Part shown: piece after piece, positions 49,584 to 59,469 of the stretch
Numbering within the stretch: position 1 is the first letter of the stretch
How the letters are laid out: every line of letters begins with the position of its first letter
Assembly: GCF_036588685.1 (NCBI RefSeq)
Contig: NC_086378.1
Coordinates: 15,417,578 to 15,481,577, forward strand
Length of the DNA: 64,000 nt
From: Mytilus trossulus
Taxonomy: Eukaryota > Mollusca > Bivalvia > Mytilida > Mytilidae
Direction: 5' to 3'
Program-made: the position numbers and the translations under genes
Notes under the pieces: generated by a model
What the model was told of the DNA's origin: nothing
The model's database searches: none
Seen by the model: only the letters and a program-made list of their open reading frames with translations

Positions 49584-52500
49584 ATGGATTATTTCCATGT
49601 TAAACTTTGTTTATTTACTTTTTTCACTTGGAAGTCAATATATGGTGAGTTTTTCAATAATTTAAGTAGTCTTATGAAGAGGGGCGAAAGATACCAGAGG
49701 GACAGTCAAACTCGTAGATCGAAAATAGACTGACAACGCCATGGCTAACAAATAAAAAGACAAACAGACAAATAGTAGTACACAACACACACTATAGAAA
49801 ACTGAAGACTAAACAACAGGAACCTTACAAAAATATTGAAGGTGATCTCAGGTGCTCCGAAAGGGTAAACATATCCTGCTCCACATGTGGTACCCGTCGT
49901 GTTGCTCATGTTATTACAAAGCCGGTAAATAGTCTAATTTGGTTGGTCATATTCGTGAAACATTCGTTAGGTCATATTCGTAAAACCAGCCCCCATTATC
50001 GACTTGCGCATGTAGATAATTGGGGCTGGTTTAAATTAACCTGTGATTTTAGGAAACACCTTATTTGCTTAACTAATAGATTGATTTCTAATTGATTGCC
50101 TTTAGAGGGGCATATTTTTAGCATTTCCGGAGCAAGAACAACTCAAAAGTACCTCCGATACGTAGGCGCTGCAGACTAGGTCATTCGAAAGTAAGGCTTA
50201 AAAATTTGAATGCCACCTTGCAACAAGTTACCAAAGAACCCAAAATATTAGTTGAATAGATTCGTTAAGGGACGACATCAAAAGATCAATGTAAGATAAA
50301 AAAAAATTAATTCAAATAGTTTGGGGGTTGTGGGGGTTGAACTGCTGCAATATTTGGTCATCCGACATTGGTTTTTACATATATCCATATGGGTCAATCA
50401 AATTTTCCATACAAGGTTAAGAGGGGGTCGGATGGGGGAAAGAGGGGTGGTCAGTGAAAAAAATGAGTGAATTAAGTTCTTTATCCTTCATTGAACTTTT
50501 GATGTCATCCCTAACCAAGAGACGGTTCCATCCCAGACCAAGTCAAAGCAAGGACTCGAAAGCTACCAGTTTATAAAGTAGCTACATGTATGCATAATAA
50601 AATCATGTACTGCATCTCCACTAAGGCAATCGAATTTAGAAGTAAGAGCAAATACTCGTTGTTTTTGAATCCTAATGACATTACATTAAAGACTTGCACG
50701 TAATAAATTTGACTCAGTGTGCTGGTCGATTACAAATAAGGGTTCCTATTATACATCAATTGCATGTTTGTATCCTGACGTGGATGTTTAAACTTGTCAC
50801 TTTATAATTAGCATCAGTTCATAATTCATAATCATAACAACAACATACTTTTTTTCGTCACTGCACATCAATGTTTTCGCAAGATTGAAATATGCATCAA
50901 ATATCTATTAAAATTAAGAATGGTCACGTGGAATGTGTCATAAACACAACAATCCGGCCAAATAGCAGCAAGCAGCATGCATGTATGGACAACAATGTTA
51001 GGTTGCTATCCAATATATTTATTTTTATGCTTTACCTTCAATGCATTTACGAACTAGAATTCTAAATTCCCTTCCCTGTTGTTACTACTAGAACTTTCTG
51101 TGGATACTGGAAATATAAAAAAGAAGATGTGGTTTGATTGCCAATCAGACAACTGTCCACAAGAGACCAAAATGACACAGACATTAAAACAACTATAGGC
51201 CACCGTACGGCCTTCAACAATGAGCAAAGCCCATACCGCATTGTTAGCTATAAAAGTCCCCGATAAGACAATGTAAACAATTCAAACGAGAAAACTAACG
51301 GCCGTAAAGTCTATAAACATATAGGCTCTCCAGTATTCCTCCCACCGACAATAATAATAAAGGAGAAAGGAAATGGTGAATGTGTCAAAGCGACAACAAC
51401 CTGACATAAAGAACCCATGTCATAGAAGGGCGTCGATTATAGCGCCGCGCTTGGTTATTAATATGCAGACATGTTCTGTTCGAATGAAACGTCACGGTTA
51501 AATCCGAACTCTAATTTAGGAAGAATGCTGCGCTCACTGCAAGTAAAAGCAAGCTAAGAATAACTCTTTGCAGACTCCGGGGGTGACCTGTTGCAATGTC
51601 AATTGTTTAACTATCCTCAACTATGACTTAGGACAGACACCTACATAAATAATGTGCCGGGGTTAATCATGTTAGCGGGATCCCAACCCTCCCCTTACCT
51701 GGGACAGTGGTATAACAGTACAACATAAGAACGAACTACATGTATGATTATAAAGTAATGATGATGACATCAATTCTGTCTTACATTTACTATTGTCAGA
51801 GAGTTTACCTGAGGTTCTTAATGACTGTAACATATCTATACAATCTCCGGGTTTTCTCGATGTATTCAAGGCCGTTTCGTTGGTTTCATGAACAATATTA
51901 CACAATGCCGTCACAAAAAAAGCAGACAGTTATTAAAAACAAGCTGAAAATATTTAAGCTATTGACTATGAATGTATCAAATGTATTTAAGCTAACAAAC
52001 GACAACCACTGAAATACAGTCTCCTAACCTGAGACAGGCACATGTGCAACAAATTTTGTGGTATCAAACACCTTCAATAACATCAATTTTACTCGTTTAA
52101 TGTTATAGAATTTTAACAAAATATAAACTTTGACCCTTTGACAAAAATATAAACATTTCGAAAACCTTTTTACTTCACTAGAAAAATTTCATATTGCAGT
52201 TTACAAAGACTAGTTTCGTTCTTCTCCGAATATGTCAAATGTTTTATGAAGTTAACGCGTCGAATGACTTAATTTTACAATTCTTGAAATACCTGCCCAC
52301 CCAGCCCGATTTGAAAAAAAAAATAATAGTATTCAAACTTTTGTCTTCCAAGTGTTTAAGCGTTTTTTTTAAAGATAGGTTTTGTACCTTCTATTTGAGT
52401 AAATAACATATATATACTTGTATTGTGACTGTCATCTGTTTTGGTGTATGCTGTGTAGACCTGTAAGTTTTGCGGATGCGGATCCAAACCTAAGTTTTTA

Positions 52501-53209
52501 CATACTTTTCTTTTGTTTGAGTCAAAAGATTGCAGAGTAATTAAAAGATTCAGTTGATTTTTAAAGAGTAATATTATCCCTGTAGTGTTATGTATAATGT
52601 ACCTCTTTAATTAGTATTACACGCCGTTATCCACTCTAATATCGGCTGCTGCAATACTTCTGAAACATTTCATACTACAATGTTCTAAATGGTATCAACA
52701 AAACACAACTAAAACCTTTAATACGAAAACATGACATTTTCAAGTAAATTACAGTGATCTGTTTCTTGTTTAACTGTTATACTAGTCAACGTTAGGATAA
52801 GCAAAAGTATGGTTGACCTAGTTTAGACCGATTTAATTGGATTATACATAATTATAATGCATTTTGTTTGGGATCCAACGTCAGAATTGTCGTAACATGT
52901 TTAAATATTTGTTTTTAGGTTCTATCTCAATTGTGGGATATGGATCGCTACAATTAAATTCGCCTTTCGTATTGGCATGTTACATACCCTCCTTTAATAA
53001 CAGTGGAGCAACATGGAGTAATACTAACTTGTCGTCAAATACATGTGACAGTAATGGTTTTTGTCAAAAACCTACTGTAGGCAACTCCAATTTTTCAGCA
53101 AATGAGTCTGGCATTTTTGTGGAAATAGACCCACTATTAGAGAAAGATGATAACATAAAATGGACGTGCTTTTATGATTCTAAAAACATTTCGTATACAG
53201 TTGAAATCG
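49584..53209 (+). CDS. Secreted or surface Ig-like protein, 5' exons only
   Basis: Two exons join in phase 1: 49584-49644 (signal peptide MDYFHVKLCLFTFFTWKSIY, donor TATG|GTGAGT) and 52919-53209 (acceptor TTTTTAG; donor ATCG|GTGAGT, also phase 1). The second exon is 291 bases, exactly 97 codons, and symmetric phase 1-1, the usual design of an exon encoding one immunoglobulin domain. It contains B-strand-like FVLACYIP, a tryptophan (GATWSN) and an F-strand-like KWTCFYD, with the two cysteines about 73 residues apart. At least four N-glycosylation sequons are present (NNS, NLS, NFS, NIS). The protein is probably extracellular. I found no further Ig, transmembrane or 3' exon before the next gene, so the end is missing: distant exons, a short truncated protein ending GEF, or a decayed gene. 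A TATA-like AT tract lies near 49435. Confidence 0.6.
49678..49965 (+). repeat. Dispersed repeat R2 (intron of Ig-like gene)
   Basis: 'aggggcgaaagatacc' through 'tagactgacaacgccatggc' to 'cgtcgtgttgctcatg'. It matches the R2 copies that open duplication blocks A and B (6333, 15361). Confidence 0.8.
49982..50034. other. Inverted repeat, ~19-bp arms
   Basis: 'aaaaccagcccccattatc' pairs with 'gataattggggctggttt' around a 14-base loop. It directly follows the R2 copy and looks like a small fold-back or cruciform-prone site. Confidence 0.6.
51115..51670 (+). repeat. Repeat R1 followed by R6-linked sequence
   Basis: R1 core at 51115-51330 ('gtacggccttcaacaatgag'), then from about 51350 'ggagaaaggaaatggtgaat' and 'gtgtcaaagcgacaacaacc', and finally 'gtgccggggttaatcatgtt', which recurs in part near 13450-13570. 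Lies in the intron of the Ig-like gene. Confidence 0.65.
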
Positions 53210-55559
53210 GTGAGTTTTAATTAAACGTATATATTATTAATTACATGTTTTGTTGAGTCCGTCCGACCGTTATTCAGTTCTTCAATCAATATATCCTATT
53301 TATTTTGTAAGCACTTTACATACAGCCTACAGATATTAGCCAATTGTTATAAACTTTGTTGTCAAAGATTGTTACATGTAAGTGAAACCAAAATCTTGGA
53401 CACGTCCACAAAATTCTTCGAATAGTTTCATTTGACATTTATAAGATGTGCCTTAAAGTTGAAGGTTATCCAATGCTTTAGCGACATATCAGACGAAAAT
53501 CTCAGAGGAGGTTTGTAGTTCGAAAAAAAACTCTTTCGATTTTATTTTCAATTGGAGCCATATGTTTTCTGGAAATGTCAACAATTTTGACATTTCTAAT
53601 ATTGACGGGAAAAGGGGATGGACTATTCTACGGAAGCCCTGGAGTGCCATGCAAAAAAAAAAATTCAACTTGTGCGCACAAGTTACAAACTTGCGCGCAT
53701 AAGTTACTATCTTGTGCGCACAAGTTACACAACTTGTGCGCACGAGTTACACAACTTGCGCGCACGAGTTACTATCTTGTGCGCACGAGTTACAAACTTG
53801 TGCGCACGAGTTACAAACTTGTGCGCACGAGTTACTATCTTGTGCGCACAAGTTACACAACTTGCGCGCACAAGTTACTATCTTGTGCGCACAAGTTACA
53901 CAACTTGTGCGCACGAGTTATCAACTTGTGCGCACGAGTTACTATCTTGTGCACACGAGTTATATAATATGTGCGCACGATTATTTGAGCCCTTATTGAC
54001 ATGCGCGTGATTTGTACATTGCGGATTTCTTGCTTTGATGAAGTTTATGAAGAAAGGTTAGTTTAATGATATTTAATCAATGTGACATAATGCATGGATG
54101 TTAAATGTCTGCATTTGTGAACACAATCTATGTAGCCACCGTTAGAAGCCGCGGTCTGAGACTTATACTTTTCAACAACCATACTAATTCATGCTTTTTT
54201 CGTTATTGGAGATAAAAATGTTTTAAGAACGGTCAAATCATAAACCACAGACTTATTAACCCGAATAATCCAGTCGTTATATTACGATCACTACGACCAC
54301 TCCATTACCTCTGAGCACAATGATCATAAGGGTGCGTTGTTATTATTCGAGTTACAACCTTATTACAAATTCAACAATTATGGGCTTAAGCTGACAAAAT
54401 AACATTTTCCAAGTATTTGGTCCAATCGTATTCTTGTCGATTTCACATTGACAAAAAAAAACTAATGCATTAGGGAAATAATGACCCGTGAAAAGTGAGC
54501 ATAAACTGAATGTCCGAAACGTATTTGGTATGTATAATACTTCTAAAATCATTTGAGGTTATGAGAGTTTACCTCTTGCTCTAACCTCAAAAATCATATT
54601 TAATCTATGCTTAAACTGTTAAAACGGGTACATATAAAATAAGACTGGAAATCGAAACCGAAACAAACAAAACGCAACGAAACAAAAAGAAAGGGAAAAT
54701 GAAGAAACGAAATACAACCGAAATCAAAACTATAGATTAAAATGTTAACCCAATAGCACTTTAAGAATCCAACCCTTTAGTTTTATGCAATCATTCAATT
54801 GTGTGGTGTCCTTGATAGTTTTCACTGTTACAACTACGTTAAAACAGTAGGCTGTATATTTAAGGAAATATCCCTATTATCTCTTATTTGATGGTCTCTA
54901 AATTGATGATTGCAAATGCATTTACACTTTTCTACAAAACTGTGTGGATGTGCAGTACGTGTAACGTACAATATAACATTTGATATTCAAGAATACTTTT
55001 TACGGACTTTGTCTTTGATCCTATCGACTATCCTTATATGGGTAAATTTGAAGCGTGAGAAAAAAGTTCATGTCTTTGAAGTTTTCTAAAATGTATTCAG
55101 CACCAGGTGTTGCACGAGCCTCAGCCGGGTATACATGTATATAAAAGAGATATTATTGTTCAAATGTAATAACTCAAAATAGAGCCCACTGAGAAGGAAA
55201 AGGTAATGTACGTACATTTTAGAATTATTTGACGGTGTTTTACACATTTTGATGTTGCGTTATTTCCAGTTTCAGTAGCAAACAAGCTGATATTTGAATG
55301 GCTAAATAAATAGAAGATTTTAGTAGTCCGGGTCAATATATATAAATTAACCTAACATACTTTATAAGTATATTGTTCAAGAAAAGTATGATAAAATCAT
55401 AATTCATAAAATATCGACAAATAATAACAGTGCAAAACTTTACCTTTATATACCTTATATACTTATTTTATAAATGCATTTAATTTAAACCGATTATCCT
55501 AATTTTAACCAACTTGACTCTAACTCTTAACTTAAAACAATTTTAGATCCCAAATATAG
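53210..55559. other. Region 3' of the Ig exon, no further exon found
   Basis: Apart from the minisatellite at 53668-53985, no repeat copy or acceptor-flanked coding exon in phase 1 was recognised. Confidence 0.4.
53668..53985. repeat. 21-bp palindromic minisatellite
   Basis: About fifteen units of the type 'acttgtgcgcacaagttac'. The core TTGTGCGCACAA is its own reverse complement; variants change one arm (GCACGAG) or the centre (GCGCGC). All three plus-strand frames stay open for much of the array, giving spurious Cys/His-rich ORFs of 95-130 codons. Confidence 0.9.
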
Positions 55560-55862
55560 ATTTTTTTATGTCCCATTTATGGACATTATGTTTTCTTGTC
55601 TCTGCGCCCGACTGTTCGTTCATCTGTCTGTCCGTTCGTCCGTCTGTCCCGCTTCAGGTTAAAGTTTTTGGTCGAGGTAGTTTTTGATGAAGTTGAAGTC
55701 CAATCAACTTGAAACTTAGTAAACATGTTCCCTATGATACGATCTTAATAATTTTAATTTTAATGCCAAATTAGAGATTTACCCCCATTTTCAGGGTCCA
55801 CAGAACAAAGAAAATGATAGTGCGGATGGGACATCCGTGTACTGGGGACACATTCTTCTTTT
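55560..55862 (+). repeat. Dispersed repeat R9
   Basis: 'tttatgtcccatttatggac', a run of ccgt/ctgt units ('tctgtctgtccgttcgtccg'), 'caggttaaagtttttggtcg', and 'ggacatccgtgtactgggga' to 'cacattcttctt'. I recognise this layout as a common bivalve repeat; only one copy is in the window. Confidence 0.6.
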
Positions 55863-56160
55863 CTATATAAAGAAAAATAATGGAATTGCGAACATAAGGT
55901 CCACATTGGTCAATTATCTATTGTCTATATAATTATATCTTAGGGAATACCCCGTTATTCTGATACCCCAGTAGTCTGACACCCAAATAGTTAGACACCT
56001 TATTGGCCCGACACCCCACAAGTCCGAAACCCCTTTATCACGAATGTGACCTACCGATTTCGACTATTTACCCCTATTTGTGGCATTTTTACTTTTGTGT
56101 CTGTTTGTTTTGTTTACGCCTCATTATCAATATTATAATATTTGACTATTGATTATGTAC

Positions 56161-56202
56161 CTAGCCTAGCTGCTTAATAGATCTAGGTAGCAGCTAGGCT
56201 AG
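56161..56202. other. Perfect 14-bp inverted repeat
   Basis: 'ctagcctagctgct' at 56161-56174 and 'agcagctaggctag' at 56189-56202, loop of 14 bases. Lies about 720 bases before the SAM-HECT start codon. Confidence 0.7.
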
Positions 56203-57429
56203 ATACACGTTCATCAGTCAAAAATCTACGTAGCCCTATGTAGCTGTTACGATATTGCACGGCACGCAACCCCGTTAAAAACATGCGGCAGTTTAAAAGG
56301 AGTTTCGTTCGAACAAGTTAGTGTCTAGAAGCGATAATGAAACAATAAGCGACGACGAGCTTGAACACGGTTGTCGTCCCTTGATTTTCGTTATCCTCGA
56401 AAATATTTTCCTTGGTGTGGACAGTGTTACTTACCAATTTATTTCATACCCTTTCACAATTCATTTCTTCAGCCCTTCAACATACAATTGTCCATATTGT
56501 GAGTTAGATCTGATGAGGTTTTGGATAATTTTGATATAATTTGTCTAAATTTTCTAATTGTCTAAAAGAAATGCACCACGGAATAACTTCTGTTCTCGGG
56601 CCATATATAAGGTAGACCCTCTTGCAAAATGGATTACTGTTTTAAAATGTTTGGTTCTTTAATATTCTCTGCAAATGTGCAGGTTGATTTCGATTTAATA
56701 TGCATTTCTTATGTTTCAAAACTGGTATCCGAAATATTTATTTTAAAATATTTATGAACAAAGAAATAGTAAATTACTAATTGATTATCGTTAGCTTTCA
56801 CTTCTATAAAATTGGGTAAAACAGACTTCTTTGAGTTTCCTTTCCGAAGTAGGGAGCTTCATTGCTGACAGGTGAACAACAATACTTCAATTATAAATTT
56901 ATTTTTTTATGTTATTTCAGATGTCTGAACCTGACCTTTATGACTTCATGAGAAGTCGCAATATTAAAGATGATATTATAAGAACATTGATAGAGGAAAA
57001 GGTAAACTTATTCATCAAAATTATTTTTTATTTAGTCCCTACATTTTATGCCTGATGGACAGTTGTCTCATTGGAAATCATACAACATTTGCATCAATAG
57101 AGGGCATAACATCCTGATTTTATGTTTGTTTAATCTTAATTTTAGAGACATTTCGCTTTTGTTATACATCGACATATTCTTTTTTAGTTCAGTTTTAAAA
57201 GTCCAACAACGACAAACATATTTGGGATACCTTGATTGTCTATGTCAATTTCTAACACAAGACGATTTTTGTCTCGCTTGTGTTGAAAGTCTATTATTCG
57301 AGACATCAGGACTACTAAACAGTGATGGTGTAAACTATTTTTATAAATCTTTTTTTTTCCCATGGTGCCTCACATTGTATGCAGGATGGTGAGATCGAAT
57401 TACCGTCTGCTATATGTCCATTCACGGTC

Positions 57430-57865
57430 CTTGATTTAATTTCATTGTTCATAGTTAAATGCTAAGTTTTTTTGGTGTTTTGGTCTGTTTATCATTTACT
57501 TAATCTTTAAGCTAGCAATAGGTGAGCTATACTTTTGATATATGGGATTATTGTATGATGTACCTGTTTGTCTGGAAGGTATCATCTTTCTCATTTTTAT
57601 GGTTCATTGTTCAATGTTAAGTTTATGTGTTATGGTTTGTTTTTCAGTACTTTAAGGAGAAGTTCAACTATGAACATATCTGTCTGGCAGATATCAACAT
57701 TGGCCTCATTTTCATGGTTCATTGGTCAATGTTAAATTATTGGTTTCGGTTTGTTTTTCAGTTACCAATTAAAGTAATAGGTGGGCTATATTTGGTGTAT
57801 GGAATAGTTGTAGGGTGTACACTTGGCCTCATTGTCATGGATCTTTACAAATTACAAACGTAACG
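57430..57865 (+). repeat. Satellite-like repeat R8 in SAM-HECT intron
   Basis: Diverged tandem units of roughly 150-165 bp, marked by 'tttatggttcattgttcaat', 'catggttcattggtcaatgt' and 'gtttgtttttcag'. The 78-codon ORF at 57627 lies inside. Confidence 0.6.
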
Positions 57866-58028
57866 GTTAATGTAATACTTATTTAAGAAATTTGCACGAG
57901 AACTGTATGTTTTAAGGCAGTGTCTTTGCGTACCAGCATGCAGGTACTAATAGTCAGATTACCGTTCGTAGGCTAAACTGGATCCCTGTTGTGTTCACTT
58001 ATCGCTACACTGACAACAGGTATGGCCT

Positions 58029-58062
58029 AAATCCCGTGGTCACAATTCTGACCACGGGATTT
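58029..58062. other. Perfect 14-bp inverted repeat
   Basis: 'aaatcccgtggtca' and 'tgaccacgggattt' with a six-base loop, within the SAM-HECT intron. Confidence 0.75.
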
Positions 58063-58503
58063 GATAATTCGACGAGACTAGTGCATCATGTGCTATGTTT
58101 ATTATGTGTTATATAGTCTTGGGTCCTGGCTAATCTTGTCAGTATACGACGCGCAGCTAGATTGGGCCGGATCCCAGGCAAGAAACAAGAAATTATCACA
58201 TTTATAACCCTACTGAGATCTTAAGGGAATAAAAGATACCGGTTCAGTTTTTCAAGAACATGTTAACATGCTTGTTGGTCATTTATCTGCACCACCACCA
58301 TGGGGATACCAGATACTTATTTATTTTGCGGCATCACAGTAATAACATTTCACGGAGGTCAATTTCCTATCATTATAATTGGTCAATTTTATTAGCGAAT
58401 CGATGAATTTTTAAAACTCGTCCAATTAATGCCAATGTGACAATGGCACACCAACCCGTTCCTTCGGTGCAAAGCTATAGATGGAACGGCGGACCAGTTT
58501 ATT

Positions 58504-59469
58504 CGTAGGCTACGCGTACCCACATCCGGTTATATAATATATATGCTATCGGATCGGAAATAAAACGTGAAATATGATTAAATTTATACGGAATTTGTCG
58601 TAATTAGAGAATAAATAGATTACAACTTTTCATATATATATATAGGTACGTGAACAGTTTTTTCTCAGTTAATAAAAATTCTTTAAATGGAAGAGTGTGA
58701 TATACATGTGGGGAAGACATTTCGTAGTTTGTTTTGAACAAAAACTATCAGTCGATTAATTTTATACAATTATATATAAAAAAAAAACTGAGTCAATTGC
58801 AGTTGCAGAGAAGAGAAGAACTGGAAAATAAATAAATAAAAAGGATTTAAAGTTTAACAGATTTAAATTGTAATGTGTATCAAATGTCAGAAAACCTCAG
58901 TTCACGCTCAGGACTCTTTGTCCTGTGATTGTTGTTAGGACTGGCAACACTTGAAATGTGCATGCAGGGTTCGGAAAAATGTGCCAAAACAATCCTATTG
59001 GATATGATGGTAAAATTTGTTCCAAATCTTAATTAGTTACATGAATCTTTTAAAATTGGTTTATTTTGACATTATAACTTGCTTCTTTAATTCTTATATA
59101 GACATCCAAGCTTTAATTTTAGTGGTATAAGATATTTCAAAATTTCAGTTTCTGTTTTACTAAAAGATTATTTTTAAATCTCATATGGGTATTTTTAAAA
59201 TTCATATATATATATAATTCTTTAAATTCTTTTCATTTACAGGGACTGTACAGTTTCATTTACCATCAGTGTGCATTTAATTTGCAATGTATTATTACCT
59301 GATAAATACAATTTGAATTAATAATATTTTTCATACTCTTCACTCGTTCTACACGAAATCGATAATCGAAATCCACATGTCATCGATAATTTCCGTTTAT
59401 ATTTCACGTTTCATTCCCGATCCGATAGCATTTTATTATAAAAACGGATGTTGGTACGCGTAGCCTACG
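58504..59469. mobile_element. ~970-bp TIR element with PHD-like relic
   Basis: Arms of about 90-95 bp are inverted: 'cgtaggctacgcgtacccac' and 'gctatcggatcgg' on the left match the reverse complement of 'ccgatccgatagcatttt' and 'gtacgcgtagcctacg' on the right. Inside, 58873-58970 reads as a PHD-like zinc motif (C-x2-C ... C-x-C-C ... DWQHLKC) interrupted by TAG at 58936. It looks like a decayed, formerly coding transposon inserted in the SAM-HECT intron. Confidence 0.7.

Noticed and set aside
53575-54010. Three overlapping Cys/His/Arg-rich ORFs of 95-130 codons
   Set aside because: They are different frames of the 21-bp palindromic minisatellite; all frames open is a repeat effect.
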